A DNA stretch of 6,171 nt from JANWLD01 sp035700225 (GCA_035700225.1 DASSOT010000065.1:1-6171); one strand, 5' to 3'; counted from the first letter of the stretch, positions 1 through 5,427 are shown. Notes: generated by a model not told the origin, from the sequence alone. Translations and numbers: made by a program.

Positions 1-1124
1 ATCCCGAGATCTTGCACCCCAGCGAGAGCACAGCTGATTTTTTCATACACTCTGCTGTTGACCATCGTAATTATCATGATTTGGCAACCAGCCCTGGTTT
101 TCCGCCAAAAAACAATGGTGATAATAGCGTTGATTGGCCCAGCGGCCCGGGTGTTACTGCGGTCCGTTTTGTGTTTTGGTCGCATATTCCAGAAAGCGCA
201 CAACAACTTGTTGGTGCAGTTGCGCGCAGTGATGTCGTCGCTTTCGAATCTTTTGATGCAATGGATCCGGGCAGTGACGATCTGTCACAAGAAAAGATTG
301 AAACGGCTCAGTTCGGCGCTTTCATTAATCATTGTCTGGGCGGCAAACTGAAACCGGCGGAAGAGCAGATGCTGGCAAGGCTAGATAAGAAGAAAAAGCA
401 CAAAAGCGTGGCAGGTGCTCTAGATGATTATGAAAATTATTATGGTCCTGCTCTAAAATCTCTGTTTGGCACAGGTGCCCGAGCGGAATTTCTAGATGTA
501 GATATCAGACATTCCCAAAAGATGGATAGGTTAGAAGATGATATAAATGCAAACCGCCGCAGATTCAGAGGGTTATTGTCTGACGGCGCTAGTTTTGATG
601 CGCTAACGGAATCTATGCTGGAATTTTCAACTGCTCAAGGTGCCTTTCATGGTTTTCGCGAAAGAATAGCACAAAGACAGATTGAAAAACTGGTTGCAGA
701 AAACCCAGGAGCAAATATCGCCGTTGTCTACGGAGCGGGCCATCTTATTCTCCCCCGGATGATAGAAAAGCATGATCTGACTATGCAAAGAGTATTTTTG
801 CAAGACGAGGATAAGGTAAGCAATCTCAAAGGGAGTAGGGTATGGTATAACGCGAATGCCATAGAAGACATGATAAAGTCTGGTCTGACACCGCCGGAAT
901 TTTCCATTCAGCAGGCAGTGCTTGATAGGATGGCGGAAATAATTCTTATTTCACCGCTTGTGTTACGCCGTTATTACAAATTAGATCCTGAGAAAAAAGC
1001 GCTTCTTTTGGAAAAAGTTAAAAAGTTATGGAAAGATGAAATTCCCAAAGACGAACCAAAAAGCCGAAGAAAGACCAGAAAAAGATTATCTGCCACAAGG
1101 ATGAAGCTGATCAGGGCGATTTAA
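1..1124 (+). CDS. Hypothetical protein, possible TraB/ChaN-like fold, 5' end outside window
   Basis: The frame is open from base 3, so the gene probably begins upstream. A TTG at 12 could start a 370-residue protein, but no ribosome binding site is visible before it. Counting from that TTG, a hydrophobic strand ending in WSH (residues 50-58) is followed by PESAQQ and a second strand, DVVAFE (74-79). A later strand runs into YGAGHL (240-245). Strand-His, strand-Glu and a late GxxH-type motif recall the TraB/PrgY/GumN and ChaN/EreA-like superfamily, often thought to be metal-dependent hydrolases; this assignment is inference. The middle (about 125-235) is charged and helical. The C-terminus (about 320-370) is Lys/Arg-rich. 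No signal peptide or membrane segment is visible in the part shown. Some stretches look A+T-richer than the neighbouring genes. It is the only + strand gene and its stop overlaps the stop of the opposing iminopeptidase gene. Confidence 0.75.
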   Translation, partial: PEILHPSESTADFFIHSAVDHRNYHDLATSPGFPPKNNGDNSVDWPSGPGVTAVRFVFWSHIPESAQQLVGAVARSDVVAFESFDAMDPGSDDLSQEKIETAQFGAFINHCLGGKLKPAEEQMLARLDKKKKHKSVAGALDDYENYYGPALKSLFGTGARAEFLDVDIRHSQKMDRLEDDINANRRRFRGLLSDGASFDALTESMLEFSTAQGAFHGFRERIAQRQIEKLVAENPGANIAVVYGAGHLILPRMIEKHDLTMQRVFLQDEDKVSNLKGSRVWYNANAIEDMIKSGLTPPEFSIQQAVLDRMAEIILISPLVLRRYYKLDPEKKALLLEKVKKLWKDEIPKDEPKSRRKTRKRLSATRMKLIRAI

Positions 1125-1993
1125 TTAAGCTGGGAGAGCAAGGCCCGGATAGTATCATAGTTGCCGCGGTCGGAAACCGAATGGCCGGCGACCGTCCAGA
1201 AAAGTTCGCTGTCCGGCAGTTTCTTGTCCAATTCATAAGCGGCCTTCGGGGGCGTAACGAAGTCGTACCTGCCCTGCACTATTCTGACCGGCATGCTTAT
1301 TTTCGAGGCGTTGTCCATGATGTGGTTTTTGGGCAGATGGACGTCGTGTTTGAAATATTCGAACTCAATCTTTAGCGGGGTGTCATCGTATTTTTCTCTG
1401 TCCAGCGGGTATGTCCTGTCATCCAGCTTATAAAACTGGATGAAAGCCGAACTATAGGCAAAAAAGTCGATTTCGTCCTTTTTAGGATTCAGTTGGTTGA
1501 ACCTGTCCCATGCATCGGGGTAGAACATCCTGTATTGGCCTTTGGTCAGCCATTCGATTTCTTCCGGGGTGCAAAGCCAGATACCGCCAATCACCATGGA
1601 CTTGATATTGCCAGGATGCTTGATGGCATAGCAAAGCGCCAACGTCGAACCCCACGACGTGCCGTGGACATGCCACTTGTCTATGCCCAGTTTTTCTCTG
1701 ACAGTTTCTATATCCTCAACAAGCTTCGGCGTGGTGTTTTCTTTCAGGCTTCCGTAAGGTTCGCTATTGCCAGAGCCGCGCTGGTCTATGAAAACGACGC
1801 GGTGTTTCTTCGGGTTGAACAAATTTTTATGCTTATCCCGACATCCAGCTCCGGGTCCGCCGTGCAGATAAAGTATCGGCACGCCTTCGGGATTGCCCCA
1901 TTCCTGCACATACAGTTTGTGAAAACCGTCAGCAGTAGGTATGCGGTGTTCCTTTATGGTGTGCTCGTCCGGCACCAGACCGTTGTTTGCCAT
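1121..1993 (-). CDS. pip: Proline iminopeptidase (alpha/beta hydrolase, peptidase family S33)
   Basis: The 290-residue protein is predicted to remove N-terminal proline from peptides in the cytoplasm. It shows the family hallmarks: oxyanion-hole motif HGGPG (44-48), DQRGSGNS (70-77), nucleophile elbow GTSWGS with Ser113, GRYD with Asp244, and AGHS with His271. These give a complete Ser-Asp-His triad. The family usually has about 310-320 residues. The Ser-to-Asp interval is 131 residues here, against about 155 in well-studied enzymes, so the cap domain that binds the substrate amino end looks shortened. The ATG at 1993 is chosen because the frame open further upstream would overlap the DAHP synthase gene by 74 bp, and homology starts after this Met. 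It lies 7 bp after the stop of DAHP synthase. It may be co-transcribed with that gene, but it has no Shine-Dalgarno sequence and a TATAAT lies 6 nt before the ATG. A related S33 hydrolase with another substrate is possible. Confidence 0.9.
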   Translation of the reverse strand: MANNGLVPDEHTIKEHRIPTADGFHKLYVQEWGNPEGVPILYLHGGPGAGCRDKHKNLFNPKKHRVVFIDQRGSGNSEPYGSLKENTTPKLVEDIETVREKLGIDKWHVHGTSWGSTLALCYAIKHPGNIKSMVIGGIWLCTPEEIEWLTKGQYRMFYPDAWDRFNQLNPKKDEIDFFAYSSAFIQFYKLDDRTYPLDREKYDDTPLKIEFEYFKHDVHLPKNHIMDNASKISMPVRIVQGRYDFVTPPKAAYELDKKLPDSELFWTVAGHSVSDRGNYDTIRALLSQLN

Positions 1994-1999
1994 GGGTTT

Positions 2000-2005
2000 A
2001 TTATA
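2000..2005 (-). promoter_or_regulatory. TATAAT box 6 nt before the pip ATG (possible leaderless promoter)
   Basis: An exact TATAAT on the - strand overlaps the stop codon of the DAHP synthase gene and ends 6 nt before the pip ATG. The intervening AAACCC is not a Shine-Dalgarno sequence. No convincing -35 hexamer sits 17 bp upstream. The same arrangement occurs before the M20 gene and the 130-residue gene. A -10 box this close to the start codon is the known signature of leaderless genes, but in one A+T-rich gap it could be chance. Confidence 0.35.
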
Positions 2006-3188
2006 AAGCAGAACGGGCGTCGGCGGCTTTGGCCAGTGTTTCCAGCATTCGCGCAGTAGTATCGAGGCCCACACAGCCGTCGGTTATACTCTGGCCGTAA
2101 ACCAGCTTGTCCTTGTCGACCAGCTTCTGAGCGCCTTCTACCAGGTTGCTTTCTATCATTACTCCGCAGATATCGCGGTTGCCTTCGGCTACCTGTTTGG
2201 CAACATCGTTCAGTACGGCTTCCTGCTGGCGGTAATCTTTGTGACTGTTGGCATGCGAGCAATCAATCATTACGGACGTGTTGAGTCCGGCGTCCTTGAG
2301 TTTGTCGGTTACGTCTTTCACGGACTTGCTGTCGTAATTCGGGCCTTTGTCTCCGCCGCGAAGCACGGCATGGCAGTATGGGTTGCCGGTAGTCTTTACG
2401 ACAGCTGTCCTGCCGTCGAGGTCTATACCCATGAATATATGCTTCGCCCTTGAAGCTACGATGGCATCTATGACTATCTGTATGTTCCCGCTGGTGCCGT
2501 TCTTGTAGCCCACGGGGAAAGATATGCCGGATACCAGTTCTCTGTGAAGCTGGCTTTCGGTTGTGCGCGCACCGATAGCTCCCCAAGATATCAGGTCTGC
2601 GATGTACTGCGGTGTACGCGCGCTGAGAAGCTCGTATGATACCGGCTGTCCTAGCTCCGTTATCTCATGGAGCAGTCGTCTGGCCAGTTTCATCCCCTTG
2701 TCTACATCGAAGGTTCCATCCAGGTTCGGGTCGTTGATTATACCCTTCCAACCGATGGTCGTACGCGGTTTTTCAAGGTAAGTACGCATAACTATCTCAA
2801 GCTGGTCTGAGTATTTGTCCCTTTGCTTCTTGAGCCATTTGGCGTACTCCAGGGCGACATCGGCATCATGAATGGAGCACGGACCGACTACGACCAAAAG
2901 TTTTTTACTCTTGGTCCATGGCCCGACGATTTCTTCAATGGCCTGGCGGCTTTTTACCACGGTTTCGGCGGACTTCTCGGACTGAGGAGTCTCGTTTATT
3001 ACCTGCTTGGGACTGCTGAGTGGCAATATACCCTCTATACGATTATCGGTTAAAATATATTCTCTCATGCTTAAACTGTGGCCGTCTAAGGTCGAGGCCC
3101 TTATACCTTCATCATCAATTATAGTCTTTTTTCTTATTTCATGCTTTGGTTTTTCTTTTTCTTCTGCAGTGGTGTTGTTGTCTATCAT
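2001..3188 (-). CDS. aroG: 3-deoxy-D-arabino-heptulosonate-7-phosphate (DAHP) synthase, type I-alpha (AroG family)
   Basis: The 395-residue enzyme condenses phosphoenolpyruvate and erythrose 4-phosphate to DAHP, the first step of the shikimate pathway to Trp, Phe and Tyr. Metal ligands align with E. coli AroG with near-identical spacing: Cys104 (GPCSIHD), His312 (CSHAN), Glu346 (MIESN) and Asp370 (SITDGC). Substrate motifs KPRTT (140-144), GARTTES (206-212) and KNGT (229-232) are present. A polar, Lys/Glu-rich N-terminal extension of about 45 residues precedes the usual AroG start. Met1 is nevertheless preferred because AGGAGG lies 4 nt before it and Met41 has no such site. In the feedback pocket, the segment matching AroG Asp146-Met147 reads Ser189-Ala190, while Pro193 and Ser223 are kept, so effector control may differ. 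The 5' leader carries an aromatic leader peptide and an attenuator. pip follows after 7 bp. The symbol refers to the family; aroF or aroH would be equally defensible. Confidence 0.95.
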   Translation of the reverse strand: MIDNNTTAEEKEKPKHEIRKKTIIDDEGIRASTLDGHSLSMREYILTDNRIEGILPLSSPKQVINETPQSEKSAETVVKSRQAIEEIVGPWTKSKKLLVVVGPCSIHDADVALEYAKWLKKQRDKYSDQLEIVMRTYLEKPRTTIGWKGIINDPNLDGTFDVDKGMKLARRLLHEITELGQPVSYELLSARTPQYIADLISWGAIGARTTESQLHRELVSGISFPVGYKNGTSGNIQIVIDAIVASRAKHIFMGIDLDGRTAVVKTTGNPYCHAVLRGGDKGPNYDSKSVKDVTDKLKDAGLNTSVMIDCSHANSHKDYRQQEAVLNDVAKQVAEGNRDICGVMIESNLVEGAQKLVDKDKLVYGQSITDGCVGLDTTARMLETLAKAADARSAL

Positions 3189-3192
3189 CTTT

Positions 3193-3198
3193 CCTCCT
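3193..3198 (-). promoter_or_regulatory. Strong Shine-Dalgarno site of DAHP synthase
   Basis: AGGAGG followed by AAAG and ATG fixes the start of the DAHP synthase at 3188, although homology to AroG begins about 45 residues later. The same AGGAGG-AAAG-ATG block precedes the 148-residue gene behind the other attenuator. Confidence 0.85.
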
Positions 3199-3212
3199 GG
3201 TTCGTGTTAAAC

Positions 3213-3243
3213 AAAAAAATCGTCCGCTTCTTTGCGAACGATT
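3213..3243 (-). terminator. Intrinsic terminator of the aromatic attenuator (segments 3:4)
   Basis: On the - strand AATCGTTCGC (3243-3234), a 6-nt loop and GCGGACGATT (3227-3218) form a 10-bp stem with one G-U pair. The last two T of the stem plus five more give a run of seven T (3219-3213). It lies only 14 nt before the Shine-Dalgarno sequence of DAHP synthase. It therefore stops transcripts before that gene, and also those reading through from the 130-residue gene. Confidence 0.9.
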
Positions 3244-3335
3244 GAGCTTCTTATTATTACTTGCTACTTTTGGGGCATAAAGCCAGCTCTAACCGCTCGC
3301 CGCGGCATAAAGTAGTAGTTATAAAACCAGAGCTG
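3213..3335 (-). promoter_or_regulatory. Four-segment ribosome-mediated transcription attenuator, aromatic amino acids
   Basis: Segment 1, CAGCTCT (3335-3329, extendable through GG), pairs with AGAGCTG inside segment 2. Segment 2 (3300-3280, beginning GCGAGCGGTTAGAGCT) pairs with segment 3 (3252-3234, AAGAAGCTCAATCGTTCGC). That pairing gives ten pairs including two G-U, one bulged A, five more pairs, a small internal loop and three pairs. Segment 3 also forms the terminator with segment 4 (3227-3218). Inferred logic: a ribosome stalled at Trp, Phe or Tyr codons (3329-3309) covers segment 1, so 2:3 forms and transcription continues into DAHP synthase. When aromatic tRNAs are charged the ribosome reaches the stop at 3264, segment 2 is masked or re-pairs with segment 1, and 3:4 terminates. 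This is the mechanism known for trp and phe leaders. Confidence 0.9.
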
Positions 3336-3353
3336 TACTTCATGTAATTTCAT
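3264..3353 (-). CDS. Aromatic leader peptide of DAHP synthase, 29 residues
   Basis: A 29-codon ORF (ATG at 3353, TAG ending at 3264) starts MKLHEVQ and continues LWFYNYYF at residues 8-15. Six of seven consecutive codons from residue 9 encode Trp, Phe or Tyr (TGG TTT TAT AAC TAC TAC TTT), with one more Phe at residue 25. This density is the hallmark of an attenuation leader peptide. Because all three aromatic acids are represented, it should sense each of them rather than one. The Trp codon overlaps the end of hairpin segment 1. No clear Shine-Dalgarno site precedes the ATG. The predicted promoter would start the RNA within a few bases of the ATG, as is known for the leaderless trpL of Sinorhizobium meliloti. 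The peptide itself probably has no function beyond being translated. The second half contains FMP twice, from a 9-bp direct repeat. Confidence 0.9.
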   Translation of the reverse strand: MKLHEVQLWFYNYYFMPRRAVRAGFMPQK

Positions 3354-3362
3354 ATCCAGTGT

Positions 3363-3391
3363 ACTTTACTGCATTAGTCTGCTTATGTAAA
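3363..3391 (-). promoter_or_regulatory. Predicted promoter for the aromatic leader and DAHP synthase
   Basis: TTTACA (3391-3386, 5 of 6 to the -35 consensus), a 17-bp spacer and TAAAGT (3368-3363, 4 of 6 to the -10 consensus) begin one base after the stop of the 130-residue gene. Initiation 6-9 nt downstream of the -10 would fall at or just before the leader ATG at 3353, giving a leaderless or nearly leaderless transcript. The call rests on consensus matching only. Confidence 0.6.
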
Positions 3392-3392
3392 G

Positions 3393-3785
3393 TTATTTTT
3401 TCGCTCTCCGTGTAGTTCGCGACGCGATTCTTCTGGCGGCCTTAGTGGTCGTTTCGCCGTAGCTTTTGAACTTTCTCAGCTGTTCCAGTGTCGTGTGTTC
3501 TTTGGTGCCGGCGCTGAACGTCCTTCTGGGTTCTCCTGCTTTGGGCTTATCGGCGGAACCGTTTCTGCGGGGTATTTTGAAGGTCTTGCCACCGTGAATT
3601 TTGTAATCAAAAACTTCTCCGACGACAGGTTCGTCAGGCTCATCCGTGGAGCCTCTGGTTTCAGGATATCTGACATAAGCCGTCCGGCCGAGCCTGAAAG
3701 GCAGTACTACAGCAGTCGAGCCGCTTGCTTCGTGGTTTCGGCCCAGTTCTGCACTTGATGCTGGTGATGTTGTCGCTGCCTCCAT
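3393..3785 (-). CDS. Hypothetical basic protein, 130 residues
   Basis: I do not recognise this protein. Residues 1-24 are Ala/Ser/Thr-rich and look disordered. Residues 25-72 hold the only hydrophobic, possibly folded part, with VVLPFRLGRTAYVRYP and VVGEVFDYKIHGGKTFKIP. Residues 73-110 are polar, and the tail (115-130) is very basic (KAARR, RTTRRAKK), which could bind nucleic acid or an acidic surface. No signal peptide or membrane segment is visible. The ATG at 3785 lies 4 bp after the stop of the M20 gene, suggesting an operon and translational coupling. There is no Shine-Dalgarno sequence, but a perfect TATAAT lies 8 nt upstream, so it may also have a leaderless transcript. The next promoter starts immediately after its stop. 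It is preferred over the antisense open frame because it fits the gene order and the neighbours' stop/start spacing. Confidence 0.65.
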   Translation of the reverse strand: MEAATTSPASSAELGRNHEASGSTAVVLPFRLGRTAYVRYPETRGSTDEPDEPVVGEVFDYKIHGGKTFKIPRRNGSADKPKAGEPRRTFSAGTKEHTTLEQLRKFKSYGETTTKAARRIASRTTRRAKK

Positions 3786-3789
3786 ATGT

Positions 3790-4872
3790 CTATATTATAG
3801 CGTAATTTACAATAAATTTAAGGAGTATTTCTGTTAAATTTTTCACTCCGGCCTCATCTACCCATTCTTCAACGCTGTGTCTGCCGCCTCCGTCTGGCTG
3901 GATGACTATGCACGGAATCCTCCGCGCACAAAAGTATCGTGCATCGGTAGTTCCGAGCGAGTGTCCTCTGGAAATCGTGCGGCCTATGACCTGCTCTGCG
4001 GCTTGTATGAACTCAGATACACCCGGCTTGTCCATATCCGTGTTCATACAACCTGCCAGCACTAATGTTTCGGATTTGACCCCGTGCTTTTTGCAAATCT
4101 TTTCAATGCCTGTCTTTAGTCTGGAGCGGACATCGTCGCTCCGGAAGCGGATATCAAGCGTAGCTTCGCCGTAATCGGGAATCTGGTTCATGGCCTCGCC
4201 GCTTTTTATGCGGGTCAGCGATATTGCCAGGTCGGATTTTGCGAATTTTTTACCAAGAGTTCGTACTTCGGCGATGGCTTCGGTCAATATTTCGGCTGAG
4301 TTAATGCCGCATTCCGGCAGGGATGCGTGGGCGCTTTTCCCGGTTTTTGAAAGTTTCAAAAACCAGGCGCCGTGCGCGCTTGATTCCAAGTTCCAGTCCT
4401 TGCCAGAGTCCGGCAATATGCATATGCCGGCGCCATAACCCTTATCCAGCACTGCTTCGACGCCGTTATGTCCGCCGATTTCTTCATCGAAGCTGAGAAG
4501 GATGCCGAAATCATACTTGCTTATGTCTTCGCCGAGCCTTTCTATGAGATTCATATAGCTGGCACAGGCGAATTTCATATCGAAGGTTCCCCTGCCAGCC
4601 AGCTTGCCGTTTTTCTTTGTCATTGTGAATAAACTGTCTGGCGCCGGTACGACGTCCATATGGCACTGCAAAAGCACTTTCGGGGCTTTGGTTTTCGTGG
4701 TGGAGGCAAAAACGTTCGGATAACCGTCCGACTTTATGATTTTGCTGTATAGTCCGCATGCGCTGAAAAAACCGTTGCAGAACTCCGCGCACTCCAAAGA
4801 AGCCTTTTTGTCCGATGAAACGGTGGGAAAGGCCACGAGCTCTTTCAGGTAGTCTGCCTCAGTCTTTTTCAT
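3790..4872 (-). CDS. M20-family metallopeptidase/deacylase (DapE/ArgE-like)
   Basis: The 360-residue protein has a complete set of di-zinc M20 residues. His71 and Asp73 are in HMDVVP, the bridging Asp98 is in GRGTFDMK, and the general base Glu130 with ligand Glu131 is in DEE. Asp155 in PDSG is the likely third-site ligand and His332 (RHSVEEW) the C-terminal ligand. The lid/dimerisation domain, about 168-275, contains GKSAHASLPECGINSAE with His182. GTTDARYF (307-314) is typical of DapE and ArgE relatives. The family includes succinyl-diaminopimelate desuccinylase, acetylornithine deacetylase, aminoacylases and di/carboxypeptidases. The sequence does not settle the substrate, and no dap or arg gene is adjacent. 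The ATG at 4872 is 21 bp after the 148-residue gene; only a weak AGGG precedes it, while TATAAT lies 9 nt upstream. Lying behind a branched-chain attenuator, it may release branched-chain amino acids from peptides or N-acyl forms; that is inference. Confidence 0.92.
   Translation of the reverse strand: MKKTEADYLKELVAFPTVSSDKKASLECAEFCNGFFSACGLYSKIIKSDGYPNVFASTTKTKAPKVLLQCHMDVVPAPDSLFTMTKKNGKLAGRGTFDMKFACASYMNLIERLGEDISKYDFGILLSFDEEIGGHNGVEAVLDKGYGAGICILPDSGKDWNLESSAHGAWFLKLSKTGKSAHASLPECGINSAEILTEAIAEVRTLGKKFAKSDLAISLTRIKSGEAMNQIPDYGEATLDIRFRSDDVRSRLKTGIEKICKKHGVKSETLVLAGCMNTDMDKPGVSEFIQAAEQVIGRTISRGHSLGTTDARYFCARRIPCIVIQPDGGGRHSVEEWVDEAGVKNLTEILLKFIVNYAII
3794..3799 (-). promoter_or_regulatory. 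TATAAT box 8 nt before the 130-residue gene
   Basis: An exact TATAAT lies inside the last codons of the M20 gene on the - strand, 8 nt before the ATG at 3785. At 17 bp upstream is CTTAAA, a poor -35 (3 of 6). Initiation would fall at the ATG or 1-2 nt before it. This is a possible leaderless promoter; the A+T-rich context makes chance occurrence possible. Confidence 0.35.
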
Positions 4873-4881
4873 GTGCCCTGT

Positions 4882-4887
4882 ATTATA
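4882..4887 (-). promoter_or_regulatory. TATAAT box 9 nt before the M20 gene
   Basis: An exact TATAAT lies in the 21-bp gap between the 148-residue gene and the M20 gene, 9 nt before the ATG at 4872. No good -35 is seen at 16-18 bp. If used, the RNA would start at or close to the ATG, letting the hydrolase escape the upstream attenuator. Confidence 0.35.
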
Positions 4888-4893
4888 TGTTAT

Positions 4894-5340
4894 TTACGCG
4901 GCTTGCGCCTGTTGGGTCGCTACCGCGCCAAGAGGCTCGGAGACTTCACGTATAGATTGCTCGGCTGACTGTGCCACCTCTGCCTGCTGTTCCTCGCGGG
5001 CGCGTTCGGCATTCGTCTTATAGACTTCATCGCTGTCGCGCTTATCGGGGTCAGGGTGCCCGCTTGCACGAAAACCGGATTCAAGCATGGCTCTGTATTC
5101 TTCATATGGCACGCTTTCGTTGATACCTTGTATGAATACCATCAGTGTCCTGCCTCTTTTGGCGGCAGATTCTGCTTTTGTATGTATCCCATGCTCAGCC
5201 GCCTGCTCTTCAGACCAGGCTCTCAGCTCCTCGTCTGTCATAGGCTGGCGCTTTTGGAAGCGCTGTTCTGGTCCATTTTCGCGCGTCGGGGTAAACGCGG
5301 CGCGGATGGCCGGTGTCTTCTGTTTATTCCTTCTACTCAT
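4894..5340 (-). CDS. Hypothetical protein, 148 residues, first gene behind the branched-chain attenuator
   Basis: I do not recognise this protein. The N-terminus (1-33) is basic and polar (MSRRNKQK). Residues 34-62 are acidic and helical (MTDEELRAWSEEQAAEHG). Residues 65-95 form the most conserved-looking core: a hydrophobic strand TLMVFIQG followed by an amphipathic segment around YEEYRAMLESGF. Residues 108-135 are Glu/Gln/Ala/Arg-rich and may form a coiled coil, and the tail is Ala/Gln-rich. There is no signal peptide, membrane span or Cys pair. The ATG at 5340 is well supported by AGGAGG 4 nt upstream. It directly follows a terminator hairpin and the branched-chain leader peptide, so it should be the first gene released by branched-chain starvation. 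It is followed after 21 bp by the M20 gene, with which it may share a transcript. A role beside that hydrolase is inference from position only. Confidence 0.8.
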   Translation of the reverse strand: MSRRNKQKTPAIRAAFTPTRENGPEQRFQKRQPMTDEELRAWSEEQAAEHGIHTKAESAAKRGRTLMVFIQGINESVPYEEYRAMLESGFRASGHPDPDKRDSDEVYKTNAERAREEQQAEVAQSAEQSIREVSEPLGAVATQQAQAA

Positions 5341-5344
5341 CTTT

Positions 5345-5350
5345 CCTCCT
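5345..5350 (-). promoter_or_regulatory. Strong Shine-Dalgarno site of the 148-residue gene
   Basis: AGGAGG, then AAAG and ATG at 5340. It lies 6 nt after the U-run of the attenuator terminator and is identical in sequence and spacing to the site before DAHP synthase. Confidence 0.85.
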
Positions 5351-5356
5351 TTAATT

Positions 5357-5385
5357 AAAAACTCCCGCTTGGTTAGCGGGAGCTT
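5357..5385 (-). terminator. Intrinsic terminator of the branched-chain attenuator (segments 3:4)
   Basis: On the - strand CTCCCGCT (5382-5375), loop AACCA, and AGCGGGAG (5369-5362) form a perfect 8-bp stem followed by TTTTT (5361-5357). Three more weak pairs can extend the base of the stem. It lies between the branched-chain leader ORF and the 148-residue gene. It would also end transcripts that read through from ilvA. Confidence 0.92.
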
Positions 5386-5427
5386 ATTTTCTTAATAAAA
5401 TTACAAGCTTACCCGCTGGTCTCCGGG
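5357..5427 (-). promoter_or_regulatory. Ribosome-mediated transcription attenuator, branched-chain amino acids
   Basis: Segment 2, AGCGGGTAAGCTT (5417-5405), pairs with segment 3, AAGCTCCCGCT (5385-5375), by 11 Watson-Crick pairs with a bulged TA, forming an antiterminator. Segment 3 alternatively pairs with AGCGGGAG (5369-5362) to make the terminator. A short segment 1 is possible: CCCG (5427-5424) with CGGG (5415-5412). The leader stop codon TAA lies inside segment 2, so a ribosome finishing the leader masks segment 2 and allows termination. A ribosome stalled on Val/Ile codons leaves segment 2 free and permits readthrough. The mechanism is inferred from the known leu and ilv attenuators; the pairings are read directly. 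Confidence 0.88.

Noticed and set aside
1493..2059. 188-codon open frame on the + strand
   Set aside because: It lies antisense to pip and the 3' end of DAHP synthase, whose motifs are unmistakable; it shows no domain, and the frame is open by chance.
3189..3392. T-box or other tRNA/metabolite riboswitch before DAHP synthase
   Set aside because: No T-box consensus AGGGTGGNACCGCG is present, and the aromatic ORF with four nested segments explains the leader fully.
3495..3758. 87-codon + strand frame opposite the 130-residue gene
   Set aside because: No ribosome binding site, no fit with the surrounding gene order, and the - strand gene is tightly spaced with its neighbours; kept as the only real competitor there.
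5362..5382. The hairpin read as a + strand terminator
   Set aside because: On the + strand it is followed by a mixed CTTATTTTC stretch rather than a clean T-run, and no + strand gene ends there.
5056..5395. Two overlapping + strand frames of about 100 codons opposite the 148-residue gene
   Set aside because: The opposite strand has a textbook Shine-Dalgarno site and leader; these frames run into the terminator hairpin and have no start signal.
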